DNA of 32,874 bases from CALHKP01 sp963558075 (GTDB taxonomy: Bacteria; Bacillota; Clostridia; Peptostreptococcales; Anaerovoracaceae): contig CAUWFN010000020.1 of assembly GCA_963558075.1 (NCBI GenBank), positions 1 to 32,874 of the forward strand, given 5' to 3'. This document shows, one piece after another, positions 7,138 to 14,289 of the stretch. A program made the position numbers and the translations under genes. The notes under the pieces were generated by a model, which worked only from the letters and a program-made list of their open reading frames with translations, was not told where the DNA came from and ran no database searches. Every line of letters begins with the position of its first letter. Positions within the stretch are counted from its first letter, which is position 1.

Positions 7138-9090
7138 TTAGATTTCGCCTGTGATGATTGAGCAGATATCTTTTCCAAATTCAACAGGGTTGTCGATTGT
7201 CATTCCAGAAATTAGAACTGCCTGGTTGTAAAGGAGGCTTGCATATACGGAAACCTTTGCTTTTCCTTCGTCGCCTTTTGCAAATTCGTCTTTAAGCACT
7301 GCAAGGATTTTATGTTCAGGGTTGATTTCTAGAATTCTTTCTGCTTTGACCTGCTGATCCATAGGCATTGCATTGAATACCTTTTCCATTTCTAGGGAGA
7401 TTCCGCCCTTTGTTGTTAGGCATACAGCAGAAGATTTTAGTCTTGGAGAAAGCTTAACTTCTGTAACCTGACCGTCTAGCTTGTCTTTGATGAAATCAAG
7501 AAGCTCTCTGTTTTCATCTTCAAGATTTTTTATTTCGTTCTTTTCTTCTTCTGATTCATCCTGTGCAATATCTTCTGCAGAAACTGATTTGAATTCTTTT
7601 TCTTTATAGCTCTGAGCCATCTGAAGAACGAATTCATCGATTTCGTCTGTTAGATATAGAATTTCGTATCCCTTTGATTTAATATATTCTGTCTGTGGAA
7701 GAAGGTCGATTTTGTCTGTTGATTCGCCGCATGCATAGTAGATGTATTTCTGGTCTTCCTTCATTCTTTCTACGTATTCAGCTAATGTTACAAGCTTCTT
7801 TTCTGTTGAGGAGTAGAACAGAACTAAGTCCTGAAGTACTTCTTTGTGCATTCCGAAGTCGTCGTACATGCCGTATTTAAGCTGTTTACCAAAGTTAGCA
7901 AAGAATTTTTCATAACCTTCTCTATCTTTTTTGAGGAAGTCCTCTAGTTCGCGTTTGATTTTCTTTTCTAGATTCTTTGCGATGAATTTTAGCTGTCTAT
8001 CATGCTGTAGTGTTTCTCTTGAGATGTTCAGTGAAAGATCCTGAGAATCTACAAGTCCTGTTACGAAGTTGAAGTAGTCAGGAAGAAGTTCTGAGCATTT
8101 TTCCATAATCATTACTCCGGATGAGTAAAGCTGAAGGCCTTTTTCGAAGTCTTTTGTGTAATAGTCAAATGGTGCATGACCTGGAACAAAAAGAAGGGCA
8201 GTGTAGCTTGAAACGCCTTCTACAGATGTTCTGATAATTTTAGCAGGTTCCTGATAGTCACCAAACTTACTCATATAGTACTGATTGTATTCTTCGTCTT
8301 TTACTTCGCTCTTTGGACGTTTCCAGATAGGTTCCATTGAGTTTAGTGTATCGTATTCTCTGTATGTTTCCATTTCAGGAGCTTTTCCTTCTTCGGGTTC
8401 GCTACCTTCAACAGGTCTTTTCTTTTCTACCATCATCTTGATAGGGTATCTGATGTAGTCAGAGTATTTTTTGATGAGGTTTCTGATTGTGTATTCATCT
8501 AGGAAGTGTGAGTAGTTTTCGCCTTCTACATCTTCTTTTAGGTGAAGAACGATTTCTGTTCCGTTAGATTCTTTTACAGCAGGTTCAACTGTGTATCCAT
8601 CAGCACCTGTTGATGTCCATACAAATGCTTCGTCTGAGCCATATGCTTTAGATGTTACTGTTACAAGATCAGCAACCATGAATGCTGAGTAGAAGCCGAC
8701 ACCAAACTGACCGATAATATCTACTGCACGTCTATTCTGAGCTTCTTGAGAATCATCTCCCTCTTCTGCTTTATTTTCCTGTTTGAAAGCAAGGCTTCCG
8801 CTCTTTGCAATTGTACCGAGGTTTGCCTCGAGTTCTTCGCTTGTCATACCGATACCATTATCTGTAATTGTAAGTGTGCGCATATCCTTGTCTGGTTTGA
8901 TTTCGATGTAGAAATCCTTTTTCTGGATACCGCTATCTCCTGACTGAAGGCTCTGGTAGTAGAGCTTGTCTAGAGCATCGCTGGCATTGCTGATGAGCTC
9001 TCTAAGGAAAATTTCCTTGTGTGTGTAAATAGAATTAATCATAAGATCCAAAAGTTTCTTGGATTCTGCCTTGAATTGTTTTTTAGCCAT
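7138..9090 (-). CDS. htpG: Molecular chaperone HtpG (Hsp90)
   Basis: A 650-residue bacterial Hsp90, which binds and remodels client proteins in an ATP-driven dimer cycle. The GHKL ATPase motifs are intact near the N-terminus: the ELISNASDALDKLYY helix, DNGIGMT, and GQFGVGFYSAFMVAD. The middle domain keeps the SLNISRETLQ region with its catalytic Arg. I place the start at 9090 (MAKKQFKAE) rather than 9147, because GGAGG sits nine bases upstream of that ATG and the extra 19 residues would not align with the family. It is monocistronic, ending at the shared terminator near 7042-7075. A CIRCE operator 51 bases upstream indicates HrcA repression and heat-shock induction. Confidence 0.96.
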   Translation of the reverse strand: MAKKQFKAESKKLLDLMINSIYTHKEIFLRELISNASDALDKLYYQSLQSGDSGIQKKDFYIEIKPDKDMRTLTITDNGIGMTSEELEANLGTIAKSGSLAFKQENKAEEGDDSQEAQNRRAVDIIGQFGVGFYSAFMVADLVTVTSKAYGSDEAFVWTSTGADGYTVEPAVKESNGTEIVLHLKEDVEGENYSHFLDEYTIRNLIKKYSDYIRYPIKMMVEKKRPVEGSEPEEGKAPEMETYREYDTLNSMEPIWKRPKSEVKDEEYNQYYMSKFGDYQEPAKIIRTSVEGVSSYTALLFVPGHAPFDYYTKDFEKGLQLYSSGVMIMEKCSELLPDYFNFVTGLVDSQDLSLNISRETLQHDRQLKFIAKNLEKKIKRELEDFLKKDREGYEKFFANFGKQLKYGMYDDFGMHKEVLQDLVLFYSSTEKKLVTLAEYVERMKEDQKYIYYACGESTDKIDLLPQTEYIKSKGYEILYLTDEIDEFVLQMAQSYKEKEFKSVSAEDIAQDESEEEKNEIKNLEDENRELLDFIKDKLDGQVTEVKLSPRLKSSAVCLTTKGGISLEMEKVFNAMPMDQQVKAERILEINPEHKILAVLKDEFAKGDEGKAKVSVYASLLYNQAVLISGMTIDNPVEFGKDICSIITGEI

Positions 9091-9140
9091 GTTAGTTAAC
9101 CTCCATCCAATATATATATATTTTATTCCTTTGCTACAAA

Positions 9141-9167
9141 CTAGCACTCATTAATTAAGAGTGCTAA
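9141..9167. promoter_or_regulatory. CIRCE operator (HrcA site) of htpG
   Basis: CTAGCACTC (9141-9149), nine bases, then GAGTGCTAA (9159-9167). This matches the CIRCE consensus TTAGCACTC-N9-GAGTGCTAA at 17 of 18 arm positions. It lies between the predicted htpG -10 region and the ribosome site, the usual CIRCE position. Confidence 0.92.
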
Positions 9168-9179
9168 CAATATAATAAT

Positions 9180-9208
9180 ACTGTAACACTTTGCATAGGT
9201 TTTGTAAA
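9180..9208 (-). promoter_or_regulatory. Candidate sigma-A promoter of htpG
   Basis: On the minus strand, TTTACA (complement of 9203-9208) and TACAGT (complement of 9180-9185) are 17 bases apart. The start would fall just before the CIRCE element. The -10 is only moderately good. Confidence 0.45.
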
Positions 9209-9347
9209 CCCCATAAAATATGGATTAATTAATATTCCTTTACTTTTATTGGATAGAAAAATATGGTAGGATAATACTAAAGAAGAACGTCACGGGGACG
9301 GCTTTGATAATTTGATAACAGCAGAATTTGGGAGAAAGGGGCAGAAA

Positions 9348-9926
9348 ATGAATATCTTAACTAAGACAACAGATTTGGCAATGTACATGACAGCAGGATA
9401 TATAGACGAAGGTGATCTGGTTATTGATGCTACATGCGGAAATGGAAACGATACAGTACTTCTTTCTAATGCAGTAGGACCAGAAGGGGCGGTTATCGCC
9501 TTTGATATTCAGGAAAAGGCTGTGGATGCAACACGTAAGCTGCTAAAAGAAGAAAGAATAGAAAATACAGTTGTTGTAAACGATTCATTTACTAATATGG
9601 AAGAATACGTGGAAACTGATGATGAGGATGAATGTCCTCAGGCTGTGATTTTCAACCTAGGATATCTGCCTGGCGGCGACAAGGATATCACAACAAAGAC
9701 AGAAGACACACTTGATGGAATTTCAGTTGCTCTTGAGCTTATTAGAACGGGTGGTGTTGTAACGTGCACACTTTACTCCGGTCACGAGGAAGGAGCAAAG
9801 GAGAAGGAAGCTGTTTTGGCTATGGCAAAGGCACTTCCGCAGGATAAATATCATGTGGTATATATGAACATGTATAATCAGCCTAACGATCCTCCAGAAA
9901 TTCTTATGATCACAAAGAAAAAATAA
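9348..9926 (+). CDS. mnmM: tRNA methyltransferase of the MnmM/YtqB family
   Basis: A 192-residue class I SAM-dependent methyltransferase of the family formerly called rRNA methylase (YtqB). Bacillus MnmM methylates nm5s2U to mnm5s2U at the tRNA wobble position. SAM motif I is VIDATCGNGNDTVLL, followed by the acidic AFDIQEKAV. The family-specific FNLGYLPGGDKDITTK and YSGHEEGAKEKEAV blocks are intact, and the C-terminus is PNDPPEILMITKK. I prefer ATG 9348 (MNILTK) over the upstream TTG 9312 because GGAGAAAGGGG ends seven bases before it. It is followed 49 bases later by xpt, probably in one transcript. Confidence 0.85.
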   Translation: MNILTKTTDLAMYMTAGYIDEGDLVIDATCGNGNDTVLLSNAVGPEGAVIAFDIQEKAVDATRKLLKEERIENTVVVNDSFTNMEEYVETDDEDECPQAVIFNLGYLPGGDKDITTKTEDTLDGISVALELIRTGGVVTCTLYSGHEEGAKEKEAVLAMAKALPQDKYHVVYMNMYNQPNDPPEILMITKKK

Positions 9927-9948
9927 TAGAGAAGGGAGCTTGCAGCGC

Positions 9949-9975
9949 ATGTATAGCGGCTGCAGAGACTTGTAA
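9949..9975 (+). CDS. Eight-codon mini-ORF abutting the xpt start
   Basis: ATG 9949 begins the frame MYSGCRDL and ends at TAA 9973-9975; the very next base starts the xpt ATG. It has the only good ribosome site in the gap (GAAGGGAG, 9931-9938, ten bases upstream), while xpt itself has no convincing site. A 6-bp hairpin (9941-9946 with 9959-9964) covers its start. This suggests translation of xpt by re-initiation after the mini-ORF. Confidence 0.45.
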   Translation: MYSGCRDL

Positions 9976-10560
9976 ATGAATTTTTTAGAAGAAAAAATTG
10001 CAAAAGAAGGCAAAGTTTTGGAAGGAAACGTTTTAAAAGTGGACGGATTTCTGAATCACCAGATTGATATAGATTTGCTGAACCAGATGGGAAAAGTTTG
10101 GAAAGAGAAATTCAGCGATGCTAATATCAACAAAATACTTACGATTGAATCATCGGGAATTGGTATCGCATGTATTGCGGCTCAGTATTTTGATGTTCCT
10201 GTAGTATTTGCAAAAAAGTCAAAGAGTATAAATATAGAAGGCGATGTTTACATGGCAGAGGTAGAGTCATTTACTCACAAGACTGTAAACAAGGTAATCG
10301 TATCAAAGAAGTTTATCGGTCCTTCTGATCATGTCCTAATTATCGATGATTTTCTTGCTAACGGATGCGCTCTGAGAGGTCTAATCAGCATAGTTGAAGA
10401 GGCGGGCGGAACTGTTGAAGGTATTGGAATTGCAATCGAAAAGGGATTTCAGAAAGGTGGAAGCGATATCCGAGAAATGGGTTATAGACTTGAGTCTCTT
10501 GCAATCGTCGACAGCATGGATATAGAAAATAAAAAATGCATTTTTAGAGAGCAGAAATAG
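9976..10560 (+). CDS. xpt: Xanthine phosphoribosyltransferase
   Basis: A 194-residue cytoplasmic purine-salvage enzyme that makes XMP from xanthine and PRPP. The N-terminus (EEKIAKEGKVLEGNVLKVDG then FLNHQID) and the PRPP-binding motif VLIIDDFLANGCALRGL are diagnostic, and the length equals that of Bacillus Xpt. The ATG is fixed by homology, although no good ribosome site directly precedes it: the GGGAG is 37 bases away and belongs to the mini-ORF at 9949-9975. In many Firmicutes xpt is preceded by a purine riboswitch and followed by pbuX; here neither is present and it follows a tRNA methyltransferase gene. A terminator closes the unit. Confidence 0.94.
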   Translation: MNFLEEKIAKEGKVLEGNVLKVDGFLNHQIDIDLLNQMGKVWKEKFSDANINKILTIESSGIGIACIAAQYFDVPVVFAKKSKSINIEGDVYMAEVESFTHKTVNKVIVSKKFIGPSDHVLIIDDFLANGCALRGLISIVEEAGGTVEGIGIAIEKGFQKGGSDIREMGYRLESLAIVDSMDIENKKCIFREQK

Positions 10561-10593
10561 AGTAAAAAATAGAAAATATTTTATAAAAAATTG

Positions 10594-10624
10594 ATGGAGT
10601 CCGCGAAAATGGACTCCATTTTTT
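10594..10624 (+). terminator. Terminator after xpt
   Basis: A 9-bp stem pairs ATGGAGTCC (10594-10602) with GGACTCCAT (10611-10619) around an eight-base loop GCGAAAAT, followed by five T. Confidence 0.88.
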
Positions 10625-10670
10625 GTATGCTTAAGCTACAAAAAGAAAGAAATATAGTTGATTGAAAAAG

Positions 10671-10714
10671 TTAACGTAGCAAAATCAATGTGAATTTAAA
10701 AAATGCTACATTAA
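10671..10714. repeat. Inverted repeat upstream of the HIRAN gene
   Basis: TTAACGTAGCA (10671-10681) and TGCTACATTAA (10704-10714) are inverted copies with one mismatch, separated by 22 bases. They lie in the likely promoter region of the HIRAN gene, 24 bases before its ATG. A further ATGCTACGTAG lies after that gene (about 11124-11134). It could be an operator or an mRNA stem. Confidence 0.4.
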
Positions 10715-10737
10715 CGTTTGCACAAGGAGGATTTGAT

Positions 10738-11076
10738 ATGGAAAATATTAGGAAAATGGAAGCTATTAAGGAAGATATATATGTAACTATTGCAGGAATG
10801 AACTTTCGTTATGGAACTGATATGATTGAAAAAAATATGGAAAAGAAAGAAATAAGAATTAAACTTGTAAAAGAACATGACAACAAGTTTGATAATGAAG
10901 CAATAAAGGCAGAGCTTAAGCCATTTGGAACTATAGGCTATGTTGCAAATTCGGTACATACTGTTATAGGTGAATGTTATAGCGCAGGACGCCTTTATGA
11001 CAAGATTGGAGAAAGTGTGGAGGCAGTAGCTGAATACGTTACAGAAAAAGGTGTAATCTGCAGAGTTGACCTGTAA
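10738..11076 (+). CDS. Stand-alone HIRAN-domain protein
   Basis: A 112-residue protein consisting almost only of a HIRAN domain: a strand ending YVTIAGMNFRYG, the conserved IRIKLVKEHDNKFDNEAIKAE motif (charged loop before the DN.FD.NAI core), then FGTIGYVANSVHTV. HIRAN domains bind DNA ends or single-stranded DNA and are often fused to helicases or nucleases; here there is no fusion partner and no such neighbour. I chose ATG 10738 because AAGGAGG (10724-10730) lies seven bases upstream; the frame extends further left without a site. The gene is AT-rich compared with its surroundings and sits alone between two terminators, which fits a mobile or recently acquired cassette. The function is unproven. 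Confidence 0.7.
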   Translation: MENIRKMEAIKEDIYVTIAGMNFRYGTDMIEKNMEKKEIRIKLVKEHDNKFDNEAIKAELKPFGTIGYVANSVHTVIGECYSAGRLYDKIGESVEAVAEYVTEKGVICRVDL

Positions 11077-11145
11077 AACTCTAGAGTTTATCGTAAATCT
11101 CAAAGGTTAGGTTTAGACATGCGGATGCTACGTAGAGAAAATAAG

Positions 11146-11199
11146 AAAACGCTCTAAACTAAATGGGAATTTCCCATATTGTCTAGGGCGTTTTTGCTT
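11146..11199. terminator. Bidirectional terminator between the HIRAN and M20D genes
   Basis: AAAACGCTCTA (11146-11156) pairs with TAGGGCGTTTT (11184-11194; one G-U pair). It encloses a second small stem ATGGG/CCCAT (11163-11177). It is followed by a T-rich stretch on the plus strand and by TTTTCTTATTTT on the minus strand, so it serves both convergent genes. Confidence 0.75.
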
Positions 11200-11254
11200 T
11201 TTTGATAATAAATTTTGCTGAATTATAAGTATGACAAGATTATGTCTACATGTA

Positions 11255-12409
11255 CTATATTCTGACCTCATCTGATATAGGAAGACATCTAAAGAGGGTG
11301 TCAAATAATTTGACGCCGTAAATTAGAACATCATCATCAAAGTTATATGTGTCTGCATGAAGGGGTATTCCAGATCCTGTTCCTAGGAAGAAGAATACTC
11401 CGGGAATTTCCTGTTCAAAGAATGAAAAATCTTCTGCAATCATTACAGGACGTCTTAGCTCTACATAGTTGAGTTCTCTTGCAAGGTCTCCTTTTACAAG
11501 TTGGTAGAGATCGTCATTATTGATAACGGCAGGGTGACTTTTGCTTACATCTATATCAACTTTAACACCAAAGGCTTCTGTAATTTCGTGACCGAGCATA
11601 TTCATGGCCATAACCATATGGTCCCATGTCGAGTCATAGAAGGTTCTCATAGTTCCGCAAAGTCTAGTGTATGGGGAAATTGCATTTCTTACGCTTCCGC
11701 TTTCCATCATGCCGAATTTTAACACAGAGCGCTCACGAATATGATGCTCCTTGTAAGCATAGATGTCACTGATAAACTGGCAGGCTGCCGCAAGGGCGTC
11801 ATGACCCTTGTGGGGCTCACCGCAGTGGGCGCTGAGACCTTCGAATGTAACGTCAACCTCTGTAGATTTTGCCATCATAGGACCTGGCTTTGATGCGATT
11901 TCGCCTTTTGCCATCATAGGCCATAGATGCATACCAAAAATAGCTTTTACATTGTATTTATCAAATATATGCGTTCCGCATACTCTAAGTGCTCCGTCTA
12001 TAGTTTCCTCTGCAGGCTGAAATAGCAGAAGGGCATTGTAGTTTGAGGCTCTGTTTAATTCCTTGTATGAGTCAAGGATATGAGCAAAGCCGAGCATGGA
12101 AGCCATGTGCCCGTCATGTCCACAGGCATGCATGCAGCCCTCATTCTTTGATTTGAATTCAAGATCTGTTGCTTCTTCTATAGGAAGCGCGTCCATATCA
12201 GCACGGAATACTATTGTTTCGCTGCATCCGAAATCGAAAAAAGCTAAAACACCTGTCTTGACAATTTCGCTAATTTCGCAGTCGAGAGGCTCAAGAACAC
12301 TCTTGACATAGGCGCTTGTCTGATAAACGTAAAAGCCTAGCTCAGGTATCTGATGAAGGTCGCGGCGGTATTTTATAATGTCTCGGTTAAGTGTTTCGAA
12401 GCTAATCAT
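11255..12409 (-). CDS. M20D amidohydrolase (hippurate/N-acyl-amino-acid type)
   Basis: A 384-residue cytoplasmic metallopeptidase-fold amidohydrolase that cleaves N-acyl or aminoacyl bonds (hippurate, N-acetyl-amino acid or N-acetyl-diaminopimelate-like substrates). The metal ligands of the family are present: Cys/His in CMHACGHDGHMASM, Glu in FQPAEE, His in FGMHLWP, and the late His in PLHADTYNFDDDVL. The dimerisation domain block FEGLSAHCGEPHKGHDALAA is intact. ATG 12409 has AGGAAG about ten bases upstream. It has its own strong promoter (12484-12512) and shares the terminator at 11146-11199. Exact substrate cannot be read from the sequence. Confidence 0.88.
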   Translation of the reverse strand: MISFETLNRDIIKYRRDLHQIPELGFYVYQTSAYVKSVLEPLDCEISEIVKTGVLAFFDFGCSETIVFRADMDALPIEEATDLEFKSKNEGCMHACGHDGHMASMLGFAHILDSYKELNRASNYNALLLFQPAEETIDGALRVCGTHIFDKYNVKAIFGMHLWPMMAKGEIASKPGPMMAKSTEVDVTFEGLSAHCGEPHKGHDALAAACQFISDIYAYKEHHIRERSVLKFGMMESGSVRNAISPYTRLCGTMRTFYDSTWDHMVMAMNMLGHEITEAFGVKVDIDVSKSHPAVINNDDLYQLVKGDLARELNYVELRRPVMIAEDFSFFEQEIPGVFFFLGTGSGIPLHADTYNFDDDVLIYGVKLFDTLFRCLPISDEVRI

Positions 12410-12440
12410 TTTTTACACTTCCTTTCGCATTTTTTTCTCT

Positions 12441-12460
12441 ATATACCCGGAATATACCCG
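12441..12460 (-). repeat. Tandem CGGGTATAT repeat in the amidohydrolase leader
   Basis: On the minus strand CGGGTATAT occurs twice (complement of 12452-12460 and 12441-12449), eleven bases apart, between the predicted start (near 12477) and the ribosome site. Possible operator or RNA-binding element; function unknown. Confidence 0.35.
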
Positions 12461-12483
12461 AAAATTCAGAGTTTACTAATTCT

Positions 12484-12512
12484 ATTTTAAAGTAGACAAA
12501 ATAAATAGTCAA
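12484..12512 (-). promoter_or_regulatory. Sigma-A promoter of the M20D amidohydrolase
   Basis: On the minus strand TTGACT (complement of 12507-12512) and TAAAAT (complement of 12484-12489) are 17 bases apart. The predicted leader is about 68 bases. Confidence 0.75.
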
Positions 12513-12539
12513 TTATTCTTTGCAGATGAATTATTTTGC

Positions 12540-12567
12540 TTGAAATTGACCGACAATATGTTAAAAT
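12540..12567 (+). promoter_or_regulatory. Promoter placed directly on the GH25 start codon
   Basis: TTGAAA (12540-12545), 16 bases, TAAAAT (12562-12567). The predicted transcription start is at about 12574, which is the A of the GH25 start codon. There is no Shine-Dalgarno sequence. A leaderless mRNA is therefore possible. Confidence 0.6.
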
Positions 12568-12573
12568 GGTAAT

Positions 12574-13383
12574 ATGAAAAAAATTGTGTTAAAAAACAAA
12601 AAAGTAATAATAAGTATTGTGTCTTTTGTACTAATAACATTAATTATTGTTTCCACTGTTGTCTATAGAAACCTTGGAAAGTATGATGGCCTTGGGGAGG
12701 CGAAAGCTTTTGATCCTTGTGCTTACGACATGTCTAAACTGTATCAGGACGAGAACAATTTCCGAAGATATAAATCATTTGGAAAGAAAGGGATTCCTGG
12801 AATAGATGTTTCTGCTTATCAGGGCGAAATAAACTGGGAGGAGGTTTCTGAATCAGGTGCCGAGTTTGTAATCATCAGGCTTGGTCTTCGCTCATACATA
12901 GACGAAAAAATCTATTTGGACGACAGATTTAAGGAAAATCTCAGAGGCGCTAAGGAGGCGGGCCTTGCAATAGGTGTTTATTTTTATTCTCAGGCAGTTA
13001 CGCCGGAGGAGGCTATAGAAGAGGCGAGGTTTGTCATACGTCATATAAGGGGAAAGGGCGTGAACCTTCCTGTGGCCTTTGATATGGAACCGGCTGCAAG
13101 CGATGACAGAATAAGCACGCTTACAGTAAAACAGAAGACTGAGATTGCTGACGCTTTCTGTCAGGTAATCAGAAGAAACGGATATAAGCCTGTTATATAC
13201 GGAAATATTCACTGGCTTACGACTAATATAGACTTGTCATATCTGACAAAGTATGACCTGTGGCTTGCTCACTACGAGAAGACTACGGGATTCCCTTTTG
13301 CGTTTAAGATGTGGCAGTACACTGATAGCGGCAGTGTGCCGGGCATTTCCGGAAATGTCGATCTGAATATTTATTTCAAATAG
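12574..13383 (+). CDS. Membrane-anchored GH25 lysozyme-like muramidase
   Basis: A 269-residue protein. A basic N-terminus (MKKIVLKNKK) and one hydrophobic segment (residues 11-31) without a clear cleavage site form a signal anchor. The rest is a glycoside hydrolase family 25 domain: GIDVSAYQGEINWEEV near residue 73, VIIRLGLR, then LPVAFDMEPA with the catalytic acidic pair (the usual YDIE position), and a C-terminal FKMWQYTDSGSVPGISGNVDLN. GH25 enzymes cleave the beta-1,4 bond of peptidoglycan from the outside. The start is fixed by the anchor. It has no ribosome site, and the promoter predicts a leaderless message. It is followed 30 bases later by metF with no terminator between. Confidence 0.88.
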   Translation: MKKIVLKNKKVIISIVSFVLITLIIVSTVVYRNLGKYDGLGEAKAFDPCAYDMSKLYQDENNFRRYKSFGKKGIPGIDVSAYQGEINWEEVSESGAEFVIIRLGLRSYIDEKIYLDDRFKENLRGAKEAGLAIGVYFYSQAVTPEEAIEEARFVIRHIRGKGVNLPVAFDMEPAASDDRISTLTVKQKTEIADAFCQVIRRNGYKPVIYGNIHWLTTNIDLSYLTKYDLWLAHYEKTTGFPFAFKMWQYTDSGSVPGISGNVDLNIYFK

Positions 13384-13413
13384 GATTACATAAGATTAGA
13401 AAGGATATAGATT

Positions 13414-14277
13414 ATGAAAATAGCAGACTTATTTAAAGAAGATAAAACAGTTTTTTCCTTTGAGGTATTTCCTCCAAAGAGAAACAATCCGATAGAAACA
13501 ATATATAATACTCTCGATGAGCTGAAGGAGCTTCACCCTGATTTTATAAGTGTAACTTATGGTGCAAGCGGAAGCCTTGCGGATAACAGAACGTGCGAAA
13601 TTGCATCGGCAATCAAAAATAAATACGGGATTAATTCAGCAGCTCATCTTACATGTGTTAATTCAACAAAAGAAGAAGTATCAGAGGTTCTGAAGCAGCT
13701 GAAGAGCCACGGTGTAGAAAATATTCTAGCTCTCAGAGGTGATATTGTGCCTGACGTTCCAACAAAGGATGACTTTGCCCATGCGAGTGATCTGATTACA
13801 TATATTAAACAGTCTGAGTACAGCTTTGGTATTTCCGGAGCATGCTACCCAGAAGGTCATCTCGACAGCAAAAATCAGGTGGAGGACATAGTGAACTTAA
13901 AGAAAAAGGTAGATGCAGGTGCCGAGCATCTAATCTCTCAGCTTTTCTTTGATAATAATGTTTTCTATGATTTTCTGGAAAAGGCAAGAATTGCCGGAAT
14001 CAATGTTCCAATAGAAGCAGGGATTATGCCTGTTGTAAACAAAAAGCAGATTGAAAGAATGGTGTCGCTGTGTGGCGCAAGCCTTCCTGCAAAATTCACA
14101 AAGACTATGTCTAGATACGAAAATAGACCAGAGGCTATGAGAGATGCGGGTATTGCATATGCTGTAGAGCAGATTGTTGACCTTGTTTCCCAGGGCGTTG
14201 ATGGCATACATCTTTACACTATGAATAACCCTTACGTGGCAAAGAGAATTTCAGACAGCATTAGAACACTTTTATAG
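13414..14277 (+). CDS. metF: 5,10-methylenetetrahydrofolate reductase
   Basis: A 287-residue flavin-dependent TIM-barrel enzyme that reduces methylene-THF to methyl-THF, the methyl donor for MetH next door. FSFEVFPPKRN near residue 14 is the classic catalytic Glu motif. DFISVTYGASGS, AHLTCVNST and NILALRGDIV follow, then DAGAEHLISQLFFD. The ATG has AAAGGA about ten bases upstream. The metF stop overlaps the ribosome site of metH, so the two are translated together. No S-box (SAM) riboswitch or T-box leader is visible upstream, so control by methionine is not apparent. Confidence 0.95.
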   Translation: MKIADLFKEDKTVFSFEVFPPKRNNPIETIYNTLDELKELHPDFISVTYGASGSLADNRTCEIASAIKNKYGINSAAHLTCVNSTKEEVSEVLKQLKSHGVENILALRGDIVPDVPTKDDFAHASDLITYIKQSEYSFGISGACYPEGHLDSKNQVEDIVNLKKKVDAGAEHLISQLFFDNNVFYDFLEKARIAGINVPIEAGIMPVVNKKQIERMVSLCGASLPAKFTKTMSRYENRPEAMRDAGIAYAVEQIVDLVSQGVDGIHLYTMNNPYVAKRISDSIRTLL

Positions 14278-14289
14278 GAGGATTTTCGA

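Noticed and set aside
9244..9300. Promoter-like TTGGAT...GATAAT and a small CGTC/GACG stem before mnmM
   Set aside because: Spacing is 15 bases and the stem is only four pairs; too weak to annotate.
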